NCBI GenBank assembly: GCA_021824145.1
Contig: JAKALM010000002.1
Span: 186,001-250,000, forward strand
DNA length: 64,000 nt
Source of the DNA: Bacteroidota bacterium
GTDB taxonomy: Bacteria > Bacteroidota > Ignavibacteria > Ignavibacteriales > Ignavibacteriaceae
Reading direction: 5' to 3'
Shown: positions 36,899-46,047 of the stretch, one piece after another
Position numbering within the stretch: position 1 is the stretch's first letter
Layout: each line of letters begins with the position of its first letter
Notes under the pieces: model-generated
What the model was told of the DNA's origin: nothing
The model's database searches: none
The model's input: the letters and a program-made list of their open reading frames with translations, nothing else
Made by a program: the position numbers and the translations under genes

Positions 36899-37354
36899 TT
36901 ATTTTATTTTTACAATCATTTCAATTTCTAAAGGTGCATTTAAGGGAAGTTCATTAACTCCAACTGCACTACGAACATGTTTTCCTTTTTCGCCAAAAAT
37001 TTTTGCAATCAATTCAGAGGCACCGTTAGCTACCTTTGGTTGATTTGTAAAATAATCAGCACTATTTACAAAAACTGTTAGTTTAACAACCTGTTCAATT
37101 TGATCTAGATTGCCAATAACACTTTTGATTACACTCAAACAATTTAATGCAGAAATTTCAGCAGCTTTTTGTGCATCAGCTTCACTTAAATCAGCTCCAA
37201 TTTTACCAGTATATTTTAATTCACCTTTTACTGTTGGTAGCTGTCCGGCAGTAAAAATTAAATTATCTACTTTTAGCGCTGGAATATATGCAGCTAATGG
37301 TTTTGGAGCTTCAGGAAGTTCATAACCAAGCTCTATTATTTTTTCTTCTATCAT
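36899..37354 (-). CDS. RidA/YjgF family protein (YjgF-like, long type)
   Basis: 151 residues from ATG 37352-37354, with GGAG five bases upstream. The start PKPLAAYIPALKVDNLIFTA and GQLP belong to the YjgF/TdcF superfamily; the C-terminal region KHVRSAVGVNELPLNAPLEI holds the conserved Arg that binds carboxylates, followed by the family's Glu (EIEMIVKI). RidA hydrolyses reactive enamines made by PLP enzymes. This 150-residue form with an N-terminal extension is the YjgF-like subgroup, for which the activity is less certain. Confidence 0.9.
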   Translation of the reverse strand: MIEEKIIELGYELPEAPKPLAAYIPALKVDNLIFTAGQLPTVKGELKYTGKIGADLSEADAQKAAEISALNCLSVIKSVIGNLDQIEQVVKLTVFVNSADYFTNQPKVANGASELIAKIFGEKGKHVRSAVGVNELPLNAPLEIEMIVKIK

Positions 37355-37444
37355 ATTTTCTCCATTTTTAATCAATAGTTGTTTTTTAGTATTTTTCTTT
37401 ATTAAATGATATAAAAATTAATTTTAATTTAAAGGATTTTATTT

Positions 37445-38206
37445 ATGACCGAAAGTAAATTTAACGAATTTGTTGAGATTGTAAAAAGACTAAGATTAGA
37501 ATGTCCTTGGGACCGAGAGCAAACTAATGATTCAATTAAAGCAGCAACAATTGAAGAAGCATACGAAGTTGTTGATGCTATTGATAATAATGATTTTGTA
37601 GAATTAAAAAAAGAGCTTGGAGATTTGCTATTACATGTTGTATTTCATTCAGTTATAGCTGAAGGTGAAAATAAATTTACTTTAGATGAGGTTATTGAAT
37701 CGATAAAAGAAAAATTAATAAGAAGACATCCGCATGTTTTTGGCGAAGTTGTTGTTGAAAACGCAAATGATGTGAAAAAAAATTGGGAAGCAATAAAATT
37801 AAACGAAGGAAGAAATTCTGTTTTAGATGGAGTGCCTCAAATGATGCCTTCCTTATATAGAGCATATCGGCTACAAGAAAAAGCAAGCAAAGTTGGTTTT
37901 GATTGGGAAAAAAAAGAAGACGTATGGAAAAAAGTAATTGAAGAAATTGAAGAAATGCATTATTCTGAAAAAGAAGAAACAAAAAAAGAATTGGAATCGG
38001 AAATTGGCGATGTATTTTTTGCATTAACAAATTATGCTAGATTTTTAGGCATCAATCCAGAAAATGCATTAAGATTAACAAACGAAAAGTTTATAAAAAG
38101 ATTCCAATATGTAGAAAAAAAGATAAATGAATCAGGCAGGCAGATTAATCAATCAAATTTAGCTGAAATGGATATGTATTGGAATGAAAGTAAAACAAAA
38201 TTATAG
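37445..38206 (+). CDS. mazG: Nucleoside triphosphate pyrophosphohydrolase MazG
   Basis: 253 residues, the two-domain MazG. First domain: LRLECPWDREQTNDSIKAAT with EEAYEVVDAID and ELGDLLLHVVFHS give the Glu/Asp-rich metal site (EExxE...ExxD). Second domain: EIEEMHYSEKEETKKELESE then IGDVFFALTNYARFLGINPE. It hydrolyses NTPs, including abnormal ones and in some bacteria ppGpp-related pools. GGATTTT lies before the ATG. It converges with phoH. Confidence 0.95.
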   Translation: MTESKFNEFVEIVKRLRLECPWDREQTNDSIKAATIEEAYEVVDAIDNNDFVELKKELGDLLLHVVFHSVIAEGENKFTLDEVIESIKEKLIRRHPHVFGEVVVENANDVKKNWEAIKLNEGRNSVLDGVPQMMPSLYRAYRLQEKASKVGFDWEKKEDVWKKVIEEIEEMHYSEKEETKKELESEIGDVFFALTNYARFLGINPENALRLTNEKFIKRFQYVEKKINESGRQINQSNLAEMDMYWNESKTKL

Positions 38207-38250
38207 ATAAAATATTAAAAATTTTACTTTTGATTTACAGTGTTTCCAAA

Positions 38251-39228
38251 CTAAAATTTTCCATTTGATGAACTTTCAGTTCCATTAAATTTTTCATAAG
38301 CATTTATTATATCTTTAACAAGCTTATGTCGAACAACATCAGATTTTTCAAAATAAACGAAACCAACTCCATCTATATTTTTCAAAATATCTTTAGCTTG
38401 AATTAAACCACTAATAGTTTTAGAAGGTAAATCAATTTGAGTAATATCTCCAGTAATAATCGCTTTTGAGTTTACGCCTAATCGAGTTAGAAACATTTTC
38501 ATTTGAACATCGGTGGCATTTTGAGCTTCATCTAAAATTACAAAAGCATTATTAAGAGTTCTGCCGCGCATATATGCAAGTGGAACAATCTCAACAATTT
38601 TTTTTTCAATATAATTTTTCAATTTGTCAGAAGGCATCATATCATCCAATGCATCGTATAGCGGGCGCAGATAAGGATCTATTTTTTCTCTAAAATCTCC
38701 TGGCAAAAAGCCTAAGCTTTCTCCAGCTTCAACAGCTGGGCGTGCTAAAATGATTTTGTTTACAATACCTTTTTTTAATGCTGAAACAGCAAAGGCAACA
38801 GCTAAATAAGTTTTTCCAGTACCAGCAGGACCAATAGCAAAGCAAATGTCATTCTTAATTGCAGTTTGTAAGTAATTTATTTGTCCTTGCGTTTTAGCTT
38901 TTATTACATCACTTTTAGTATAAAGAATAATTGAATCAAATTCTTTTTCGGTAATTATTTCTTTTCCTTGAGTTGTAAGATCAAGTATTGTTTCAATATC
39001 AGAATTTTTGATTGTTCCATTAGTATTAATAACATAAATCATTTCTTTAATTATTTTTTCAATAGCATTAACTTCTTCTAAAACTCCTTTTATTAATACA
39101 TTTTCTCCCCTTACAATAATTGATGCATTAAATTTATCTTCAATTAATTTAAGGTTTGAATCATTCATTCCTAAAAATGTCATTAAATCTACATTTTCTA
39201 GTGTCATTCGTTTTTCAATAACTGTCAT
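38251..39228 (-). CDS. PhoH family ATPase
   Basis: 325 residues. A short N-terminal KH-like region (about 15-75) precedes the PhoH ATPase: Walker A AIGPAGTGKTYLAVAFAVSA (about 135-150), GFLPGDFREKIDPYLRPLYD, Walker B NAFVILDEAQNATDVQMKMF, and LTRLGVNSKAIITGD. Members are putative RNA-acting ATPases; often next to ybeY, which is not seen here. ATG 39226-39228. A terminator for the upstream LysM gene sits just before it, so it probably has its own promoter. Confidence 0.93.
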   Translation of the reverse strand: MTVIEKRMTLENVDLMTFLGMNDSNLKLIEDKFNASIIVRGENVLIKGVLEEVNAIEKIIKEMIYVINTNGTIKNSDIETILDLTTQGKEIITEKEFDSIILYTKSDVIKAKTQGQINYLQTAIKNDICFAIGPAGTGKTYLAVAFAVSALKKGIVNKIILARPAVEAGESLGFLPGDFREKIDPYLRPLYDALDDMMPSDKLKNYIEKKIVEIVPLAYMRGRTLNNAFVILDEAQNATDVQMKMFLTRLGVNSKAIITGDITQIDLPSKTISGLIQAKDILKNIDGVGFVYFEKSDVVRHKLVKDIINAYEKFNGTESSSNGKF

Positions 39229-39244
39229 TTTATTTCCATAGAAT

Positions 39245-39279
39245 AAAAAAAGCCCTTCTCATTAAAAATGATAAGGGCT
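39245..39279 (-). terminator. Rho-independent terminator of the lipoprotein-LysM unit
   Basis: Read on the minus strand, AGCCCTTATCATT pairs with AATGAGAAGGGCT with one mismatch and a three-base loop, then T's follow. It lies 35 bases after the LysM gene stop and before the phoH start, so it separates the two units. Confidence 0.88.
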
Positions 39280-39313
39280 AGAATATTTAATACACCGAAC
39301 GCAAAAATCTAAT

Positions 39314-39991
39314 TTATTTTGCCGGTGCAGGTTTATAATTCTTTTTAATTTTTTCGTACTTAGCTTTTTCCTCTTCTGTCAAATTCGGAATCTTAAAGAT
39401 TTGTTTTGGATAAATTAAGTTTGGATTCTTTATTTGATCGCGGTTTGCTTTATAAATTACCGGCCATGCAAAACCATTTCCGTAAAAAGTTGGTTTCTTA
39501 GCGATGTTCCATAAGCAATCGCCTTTAACAACCGTATAATTTATTTCTTTAGGAGCTTCAACCCAAGCATCTAAAGCAGATTGCATTTGATTATGAACTT
39601 TATCAAAGAATTCTGGTAAAGCACTAATTTTATTTGCTTTTAATGCATCAAGGTCTTTTTGCCTATCAGCTTTTGGCCCTTCTTTTCTTTGTATCTTTCC
39701 ATCCAACTCATTTACTGCATTTCTAAAATTATCGACATCAGCTTGAGTTGCACCAACAAGCGCATAAAGCTCTTTCATACAATCGTCATAGCTTTCTACA
39801 CTTTTTGATTTTAAATTATTTACATCTGTTTGTAAAGAGCTAACTTCCTGAGTTAAACTTTGTTTCTCAGTATTTAGTCTATTCATCTCAGCTTGCCATT
39901 CATCTTTTGTCATTTTCTCCTGTGCAAAAACTGCTACGGAAAAGAAAACCAAAAGAGATAAAACAGTTAATATATTTCTACTTAATTTCAT
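39314..39991 (-). CDS. Secreted coiled-coil protein with C-terminal LysM domain
   Basis: 225 residues. I take ATG 39989-39991 because GGAGG precedes it and it begins a signal peptide (MKLSRNILTVLSLLVFFSVA, cleaved near VFAQ). A coiled coil at about 30-65 (RLNTEKQSLTQEVSSLQTDV) and further helix to 140 follow. The LysM domain (about 148-200) starts INYTVVKGDCLWNIAKKPTF, which should bind peptidoglycan, with a Lys/Glu-rich end. It probably stays in the periplasm tethered to the wall. It is downstream of the coiled-coil lipoprotein gene by 47 bases and likely co-transcribed. Confidence 0.85.
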   Translation of the reverse strand: MKLSRNILTVLSLLVFFSVAVFAQEKMTKDEWQAEMNRLNTEKQSLTQEVSSLQTDVNNLKSKSVESYDDCMKELYALVGATQADVDNFRNAVNELDGKIQRKEGPKADRQKDLDALKANKISALPEFFDKVHNQMQSALDAWVEAPKEINYTVVKGDCLWNIAKKPTFYGNGFAWPVIYKANRDQIKNPNLIYPKQIFKIPNLTEEEKAKYEKIKKNYKPAPAK

Positions 39992-40038
39992 TTTAATTCC
40001 TCCAAATCCATTTTTAATTTTAATTTCATAAAAGAACA

Positions 40039-40317
40039 TTACTTAGAAGACATTTTTTCTAAATTAGCTTTGGTCTCTTCTTTCTGTTTATTGCATTCGG
40101 CAAGTTTTTCTTGTTTTGCTGCAATTTCTTTTTCGAGACTTGCTCTTTCATCTTTCAATGAATTTGCTTGAGATTGGAGAGAATTAACTTCACTTCTCAG
40201 ATTATTTAATTGAGCCATTTCTGCTTCGCTAACACCGCCGCAGCCGCTTAAAAATGCTGTTGTTACAGCAAAAGCAGTTACTATAACAGTGTTCCTAACA
40301 ATTTTAGTAACTTTCAT
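40039..40317 (-). CDS. Small coiled-coil lipoprotein
   Basis: 92 residues. The signal peptide ends with the lipobox LSGC, so Cys26 would be lipidated. The mature part is one long heptad coiled coil (MAQLNNLRSEVNSLQSQANS onward), ending in a Lys-rich stretch and a final Lys, as in Braun-type (Lpp) lipoproteins and similar short outer-membrane lipoproteins; homology to Lpp is not implied. A strong GGAGG ribosome site precedes the ATG. Together with the adjacent LysM protein it could link outer membrane and wall (inference). Confidence 0.8.
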   Translation of the reverse strand: MKVTKIVRNTVIVTAFAVTTAFLSGCGGVSEAEMAQLNNLRSEVNSLQSQANSLKDERASLEKEIAAKQEKLAECNKQKEETKANLEKMSSK

Positions 40318-40530
40318 ATTAGAACCTCCAAAAATTAAATTTATTAGAATGTTGATTAAAATTTTTCCGTAATAGTTCTCAATAGATTACATTAGAACAA
40401 AGAACACAAAATAATAACTAATTCATTACAAATTAAGTTTTTATAACTTATACTATATAATAAAATAGGGTAAAAAATTCAAGCGAAACGTAAAAATCAA
40501 TACCTTTAATTGTTGAATAATACAATATTT

Positions 40531-41211
40531 TTAGATTAATCTTTTTTCCACAAAGCTTGTATAGCTATTATCTGCAATAATTAAATGATCAAAAACTGGT
40601 ATTCCCAAAATTTTTCCAGATTCTACAATTTTTTTTGTTATTTCTATATCTTCAGAACTTGGTTCCGGATTTCCACTTGGATGATTATGAACTAAAATTA
40701 TACTAGCAGAACTATTTTCAATTGCCGCTTTAAAAACCTCCCTTGCATGAACTACACTAGAATTTAAGCTTCCAACCGATATTGTTTCCATTTTTATAAT
40801 TTTATTCGCTGTATTTAAACAAACTACAATAAATTTTTCTTTAACTTCATCTTTTAATAAGGGAATAAAAAATTCTGCAACGTCTTTGGGTGAAGTTATT
40901 TGCTTTTCTGAAAACCATTTTGATTTAGATAAAATCCTTCTGCTTATTTCAAATGCTGCTAAAAGTGTTGCAGCTTTATCTTTTCCTATACCCGAACTTT
41001 TTGTTAAGGTTGACAGAGGTTTAGACGCAAGAACAGCAAGGTTTCCCTGCAAAGTTAGCAGCTCTTGCGCTAAATCAATTACAGATTTACCTTTTGTTCC
41101 AGTTCTTAATAGAATTGCAATTAATTCTGCATCAGTAAGATTATGTGCCCCATGCATCATTAATTTTTCACGAGGCCTATCATCGCTTGGAAGTTCTTTA
41201 ATTTTTAACAT
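40531..41211 (-). CDS. radC: RadC family JAB-domain protein
   Basis: 226 residues. The N-terminal helix-hairpin-helix-like part (LPSDDRPREKLMMHGAHNLT, then LTKSSGIGKDKAATLLAAFE) is followed by the MPN/JAB domain with metal motif HNHPSGNPEPSSEDI and the upstream Glu near KEKFIVVCLNT. The name derives from an E. coli locus; the role in recombination or repair is unproven, and metalloprotease or nuclease activity has been suggested. AGGGGG lies five bases before the ATG. It lies 18 bases downstream of the TPR/binding-protein gene. Confidence 0.93.
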   Translation of the reverse strand: MLKIKELPSDDRPREKLMMHGAHNLTDAELIAILLRTGTKGKSVIDLAQELLTLQGNLAVLASKPLSTLTKSSGIGKDKAATLLAAFEISRRILSKSKWFSEKQITSPKDVAEFFIPLLKDEVKEKFIVVCLNTANKIIKMETISVGSLNSSVVHAREVFKAAIENSSASIILVHNHPSGNPEPSSEDIEITKKIVESGKILGIPVFDHLIIADNSYTSFVEKRLI

Positions 41212-41229
41212 GTACCCCCTTTCAAATTT

Positions 41230-42972
41230 TTATTTACTAGATTTAAATTTATCTACTAGTTCAAATTTTCCGTCTTTATATCTAACAATATTTAAAAATT
41301 TATTAATTCTATCTTTATCAAAATAAATGTTATTATGAAATCCAAAAAAAATAATTTTTGATTCAATTTCATTAACAAGCGTTTCTCTCTCGGCATTAAA
41401 ATCTTTAACTGCTGAAAATAAATAATTTGTTATATCATATCCATATAAAACATATCTATCTACATCTATACCAGTTTGATCGGAAAATTCTTTATTGAAT
41501 TGTTGAAAGGTAGAATCGGTATAATCAATAAAATAATCCGAATCGAAAGTTAGTTTGTTACTTAATTCTGGATAAGTCTCAAAACCTTTTGCTAAAAACC
41601 AATCTTGATTGCCATAAATTGGAAGGTTGAAATTGTATAATACAAATTGCGAAAGTATTGCTGGTACATCTCGATTATCAGATAAAGGTAAATATATACC
41701 ATCTAATTTAGATGAATCTGCTGCGATTTGAGAAATTTGCCTTTCAAAAGATGTACTATCACTATTATACTTTTGAGTGATAATTATTTTTCCGCCCAAT
41801 TGTTTAAATTCTTTTGTAAATGAGTCGGCAAAAATTTTGGAATAACCTTCCTCAGCGTATAAAACAGCCATTCTTTTTTTATTTTCAACAAAGTAAATAT
41901 ACTCAGCCATAATTTTTCCCCTTAACTGAAAAGATGGATTTGCTTGAAAAAAGTAAGAATAAATATTTGTTAAACCGTCATCGGTTGCAGTTGGAGAAAT
42001 AATCGGAATATCAGTTCCTTTAAATGCATTTAGAGTTTCTTTTACTTCATCACTATAAATGGGGCCAATAACAGCTTTTAAAGAATGTATTTTCATTAAT
42101 TCATTTTTAATCTTTTGTATTTCTTTCTCATCTCGGTTAGTATTTCTAATAATTAATCCAACTTTTTGATCGTGATTTTTATTATATGCAGAAATTGCAA
42201 ATTTTATTCCTTCAAGAATTTCTGAAACAGCTCTTTTATCAATATTTGCAGAATTGCTGCTTAAAGGCAATAAAGCCGCTATAACTGGAGTTGAAAATAC
42301 TTCTTGTTTACTTCTTATTTCTTTGTTCAGTTTTGCTGCTTCAATGCTTTCACTTGAAGCTGGAAATTCTTTAATCAAATTATTAAATGTATTACATGCA
42401 TTTAATGAATCATCATTTTGGAAGTATGATTTACCAAGCACCAAAAGTAAAAACGGTTTGGAATTTATTTTTTTAGTACTATCCAAAACCGCTTTTATTT
42501 GTGAAGGAGACAAAAAACTTAAAGCAATCTTTTCAGCACTAACTTTTGAATAATTATTATAAAATTCTGAAGAAGAATTATCTATCATTTCAGTTAATTG
42601 ATTTAAGGCAGAAGTATAATCTTTAATTTCAACATAAATTTGCGCTAAAGTTAATTTTGCTTCATCAGCGTAATTACTAGAGGGATATTTTCTTAAAAAT
42701 TGATTTAATACATCTTTTGCTTCGTAAAATAATTTTAATTGAAGTAAGGATTTACCATCAAAAATATATGCAATTGTTGTTTTGGGATTGAAGCTGTAAT
42801 CTTTAATAATTTGATTAAAAACTTTATTCGATTCGTTAAATTGTTTTGAATTATAAAAAGAAAGCCCTTGATTAAATAAAGAATCAACTTTTGTCCAATC
42901 AGAAATTTCCTGTGGATATAAACAAATAGGGATTAAAATTAAAAGTATAAAAGCAATTAAATTTCTAGCCAT
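41230..42972 (-). CDS. TPR plus periplasmic-binding (LpoA/LivJ-like) protein
   Basis: 580 residues. The signal peptide (MARNLIAFILLILIPICLYP) is followed by TPR-like helical repeats (about 25-215; for example YNSKQFNESNKVFNQIIKDY and PSSNYADEAKLTLAQIYVEI). The second half (about 225-570) has the type I periplasmic-binding fold, starting IAALLPLSSN and continuing with VIGPIYSDEVKETL and SPTATDDGLTNIYSYFFQAN. This TPR-binding domain order is that of LpoA, the penicillin-binding protein activator. A solute-binding role is the other option, but no ABC transporter is next to it. It overlaps the following TPR gene by eight to ten bases. Confidence 0.82.
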   Translation of the reverse strand: MARNLIAFILLILIPICLYPQEISDWTKVDSLFNQGLSFYNSKQFNESNKVFNQIIKDYSFNPKTTIAYIFDGKSLLQLKLFYEAKDVLNQFLRKYPSSNYADEAKLTLAQIYVEIKDYTSALNQLTEMIDNSSSEFYNNYSKVSAEKIALSFLSPSQIKAVLDSTKKINSKPFLLLVLGKSYFQNDDSLNACNTFNNLIKEFPASSESIEAAKLNKEIRSKQEVFSTPVIAALLPLSSNSANIDKRAVSEILEGIKFAISAYNKNHDQKVGLIIRNTNRDEKEIQKIKNELMKIHSLKAVIGPIYSDEVKETLNAFKGTDIPIISPTATDDGLTNIYSYFFQANPSFQLRGKIMAEYIYFVENKKRMAVLYAEEGYSKIFADSFTKEFKQLGGKIIITQKYNSDSTSFERQISQIAADSSKLDGIYLPLSDNRDVPAILSQFVLYNFNLPIYGNQDWFLAKGFETYPELSNKLTFDSDYFIDYTDSTFQQFNKEFSDQTGIDVDRYVLYGYDITNYLFSAVKDFNAERETLVNEIESKIIFFGFHNNIYFDKDRINKFLNIVRYKDGKFELVDKFKSSK

Positions 42973-43876
42973 CAGAAACCACAGAATTATTTAAAAGTGA
43001 ATATGCTTGGTTTTTCCCATTTAAGGCTGATTGATTTTCGGGGTCTAGTTTAAGTGCAATATCAAAATATGCAATGGCGTCTTTAGTCTTTTGCGATTTC
43101 AAACAAGCTTCAGCAAGTTTTGTATAAATATCTGATGAAACATCTTCAATCTTTTCAATATATTTTAGAAAATTTTTTTCTGCTTTTCCAAACTCGCTTA
43201 ACTTTAAATAAATTTTTCCGGCTAATTCATAAACTGAAGGCTCCTCGGGATTAAGCTTAATTGCTTTTTCTATTGGCATAACCGCATGAGCAAACATTCC
43301 CATGCTGTAATATGTTTCAGCATAAATTTTATTTAATTCCCAAAAATTTGAATACATTATCTCAGCTTTTTTAGCATATGCTAAAGTGTTTTCAAAATTC
43401 TTTAACTTCAATTCTATTTTTGCCAAATAAATATATGCTTCTTGAACAAGTTCAGACTGTTTTTCAAAAGAAATGAAATTTAGAAAACTATTTTTTGCCA
43501 ATTCATATTCATTAAGCATGAAATGAGAATAACCCACAAAGAAGGATACGGTTGGTTCTTCTTGTGGCATAATAAAACTTAAAATATCAATAGCTTCTTC
43601 CCACTTGGAATTTCTTAAAAAAAATTGTCCGTAATATAACCTTATATCTTTGTTTTCAGGATCTTTATCAAAAATTTGTTTTAAAAGATTTGAAGCTGAA
43701 TTTAAATTTCCTAATTGTTCGTAAAGATTTGAAAGTCTGAAATATAATTCTACAATGTCGGGATTTTCTTCTATAAGCGAATTATATATTTGAACAGAAT
43801 GAAGAAGTTTCCCCTGAGATTCAAAATCTTGAGCTTGTTTTATTTTATGATCTAACTGATATTTCTTTTCAGACAT
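42965..43876 (-). CDS. Tetratricopeptide repeat protein
   Basis: 303 residues from ATG 43874-43876 (MSEKKYQLDHKIKQA), with GGGAA upstream in the guaA stop region. No signal peptide, so probably cytoplasmic. About seven TPR units fill the protein, such as ELYFRLSNLYEQLGNLNSAS and SVYELAGKIYLKLSEFGKAE. A TPR solenoid binds partner proteins; the partner is unknown. It starts one base after guaA ends, and its own end overlaps the next secreted TPR protein gene, so guaA, this gene and the next probably form one operon. Confidence 0.82.
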   Translation of the reverse strand: MSEKKYQLDHKIKQAQDFESQGKLLHSVQIYNSLIEENPDIVELYFRLSNLYEQLGNLNSASNLLKQIFDKDPENKDIRLYYGQFFLRNSKWEEAIDILSFIMPQEEPTVSFFVGYSHFMLNEYELAKNSFLNFISFEKQSELVQEAYIYLAKIELKLKNFENTLAYAKKAEIMYSNFWELNKIYAETYYSMGMFAHAVMPIEKAIKLNPEEPSVYELAGKIYLKLSEFGKAEKNFLKYIEKIEDVSSDIYTKLAEACLKSQKTKDAIAYFDIALKLDPENQSALNGKNQAYSLLNNSVVSDG

Positions 43877-43877
43877 T

Positions 43878-45425
43878 TTATTCCCATTCAATTGTAGATG
43901 GCGGTTTGGAACTTATATCATAAACAACTCTATTTACGCCTTTAACTTTGTTTATAATTTTGCTTGAAAGATCTGCAAGAAAATCATTATCAAATTTAAA
44001 CCAATCCGCAGTCATTCCATCAACAGAAGTAACTGCACGAAGCGCTAAAACATTATCGTATGTTCTAAAATCTCCCATAACACCAACAGTCTGAATTGGT
44101 AATAAAACCGCAAAGGCCTGCCATATTTTATTATACAAATTTCTATTCTTTATTTCACTAATAAAAATATCGTCAGCTTCTCTTAAAATATCAAGTTTTT
44201 CTTTAGTTATTTCCCCCAAAATTCTAACTGCCAACCCTGGCCCAGGGAATGGATGACGTTCAATAAATTCTTCAGGGATATTTAATTCTCTTCCAACATT
44301 TCTAACTTCATCTTTAAACAATTCTCTGAAAGGTTCAATTAATTTCAAATTCATTTTTTCAGGTAAGCCGCCAACATTGTGGTGAGTTTTGATAGTGACA
44401 GAAGCGCCTTTGAACGATGTTGATTCAATTACATCAGGATAAAGAGTTCCCTGGACTAAAAATTTTACATCACCGTGTTTTTTTGCTTCTTCTTCAAAAA
44501 CTTCTATAAAAGTATTTCCAATAATTTTTCTTTTCTTTTCCGGATCAGAAACGCCTTCTAGTCTTGTTAAAAATTTTTCGGAAGCATCAATGTGAATATG
44601 ATTAAGATTTAATTTTTGATCGAAGAGCTCGCCAATTTTTTTGCTTTCATCTTTTCTCATTAAACCAGTATCTATATGAATGCAAATTAAATTATCGCCA
44701 ATTGCTTTTTTAACTAGGACAGCAGCAACAGTTGAATCAACGCCGCCAGACAAAGCACAAATAACTTTGGAATTACCAACAGTATTTTTTATATCAGTAA
44801 GATTCTTGTCAATAAAATTATGAGGCGTCCAATCTCCTTTACATTTACAAATATCAAACAGAAAATTATGTATGATTTTTGTGCCTTCTTGTGTATGAAG
44901 AACTTCTGGATGAAATTGAACTCCGCAAATATTTTTTTCTTCATCGGAAATAGCACAGATTGGTGAATAGTCTGATTTGGCAATTATCTTAAATCCATTT
45001 GGCAATTTTGTAACATAATCGCCATGGCTCATCCATACAATTGAATTATCAGAAACATTGTTAAACAATTTAGATTTTTCTGATATTTGGATCACTGCTT
45101 TTCCATATTCCCGATTTTTTGCCGGTTCAACTTCACCATCAAAAGCTTTACAGATTAACTGAAGTCCATAACAAATTCCAAGAACAGGAATTCCTAACTT
45201 TAGAATTTCATAATTGATATTCGGGGAGTCTTCATCATAAATACTCATTGGCCCACCGGATAGAATTATTCCTATAGGATTAATTCTTTTAACTTCTTCT
45301 AAAGTAATTTTGTTATGAGGATAAATTTCAGAATAAACATTAGCTTCTCGAACTCGCCTTGCAATTAACTGAATATATTGGGCCCCGAAATCAACAATTA
45401 AAATTGTTTCTCGTTCTTTTATCAT
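43878..45425 (-). CDS. guaA: GMP synthase (glutamine-hydrolysing)
   Basis: 515 residues. Amidotransferase half: [15 protein letters not shown], the nucleophile Cys85 in [10 protein letters not shown], and [18 protein letters not shown] pyrophosphatase half: [20 protein letters not shown] (SGGVDS P-loop), then [10 protein letters not shown] and [20 protein letters not shown]. The C-terminal dimerisation domain ends PPSTIEWE, the standard GuaA end. ATG 45423-45425. It converts XMP to GMP. Confidence 0.98.
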   Translation of the reverse strand: MIKERETILIVDFGAQYIQLIARRVREANVYSEIYPHNKITLEEVKRINPIGIILSGGPMSIYDEDSPNINYEILKLGIPVLGICYGLQLICKAFDGEVEPAKNREYGKAVIQISEKSKLFNNVSDNSIVWMSHGDYVTKLPNGFKIIAKSDYSPICAISDEEKNICGVQFHPEVLHTQEGTKIIHNFLFDICKCKGDWTPHNFIDKNLTDIKNTVGNSKVICALSGGVDSTVAAVLVKKAIGDNLICIHIDTGLMRKDESKKIGELFDQKLNLNHIHIDASEKFLTRLEGVSDPEKKRKIIGNTFIEVFEEEAKKHGDVKFLVQGTLYPDVIESTSFKGASVTIKTHHNVGGLPEKMNLKLIEPFRELFKDEVRNVGRELNIPEEFIERHPFPGPGLAVRILGEITKEKLDILREADDIFISEIKNRNLYNKIWQAFAVLLPIQTVGVMGDFRTYDNVLALRAVTSVDGMTADWFKFDNDFLADLSSKIINKVKGVNRVVYDISSKPPSTIEWE

Positions 45426-45576
45426 AGAATCTGTTCGTAAAAAAATAGTTAAATCTGAAATTAATTATGTTGGTAATCTTCAGTTCAGAAGGAAAAATTA
45501 TACTAACAATAAAATTTGCCAACCAGTATAATCTTCAAAAAAAATCTCTAATAAATTTATCGAAGAAAATAAACTG

Positions 45577-45957
45577 TTAAGCTCCTATCAATTGCTTATA
45601 AGCTTCACTATCAAGAAGGTTATTCAATTCATTTTTATCTGTAATTTCAATCTTAATCATCCAACCATTTCCATAAGGATCTGTGTTAACAGTTTCAGGT
45701 ACATCAATCAGCGATTTATTAATTTCTAATACTTTGCCGCTGCAAGGACCGTACAAATCGCTTACAGTTTTTACGGCTTCAATTGTTCCAAATGATTGAC
45801 CAATTTTAATTTCCTTTAAATTTGGATCAATATCAACAAATACTACATCGCCTAATTCTCCCTGTGCATAATCAGTAACACCTATCGTCCCAATATTTCC
45901 TTCAACAGAAATCCATTCATGATCTTTTGTGTATTTTAAATTTTCCGGAATGTTCAT
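45577..45957 (-). CDS. gcvH: Glycine cleavage system H protein
   Basis: 126 residues. The lipoyl lysine is Lys63 in FGTIEAVKTVSDLYGPCSGK. DHEWISVEGNIGTIGVTDYA is the canonical early region and NPYGNGWM-type DPYGNGWMIKIEI the later one. It shuttles aminomethyl groups between P, T and L proteins of the glycine cleavage complex; the other subunits are not in this window. CGAGG lies eight bases before the ATG. It follows accC on the minus strand after about 90 bases. Confidence 0.96.
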   Translation of the reverse strand: MNIPENLKYTKDHEWISVEGNIGTIGVTDYAQGELGDVVFVDIDPNLKEIKIGQSFGTIEAVKTVSDLYGPCSGKVLEINKSLIDVPETVNTDPYGNGWMIKIEITDKNELNNLLDSEAYKQLIGA

Positions 45958-46015
45958 TTTAACCTCGAAATAATTTTATTACTAAATTTCCCATTTAAAT
46001 TAATATACCTGGGAT

Positions 46016-46039
46016 TTTATCGATTTACAAATCGATAAA
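46016..46039. repeat. Short inverted repeat between accC and gcvH
   Basis: TTTATCGATT (46016-46025) and AATCGATAAA (46030-46039) form a perfect 10-pair hairpin with a TACA loop, eight bases beyond the accC stop. No T-run follows on the minus strand, so it may be an mRNA-stabilising or processing hairpin, or a protein-binding site. Confidence 0.45.
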
Positions 46040-46047
46040 TTAAACTT

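Noticed and set aside
45958-46047. Glycine riboswitch before gcvH
   Set aside because: Only about 90 bases separate accC from gcvH and I cannot find the conserved glycine aptamer cores.
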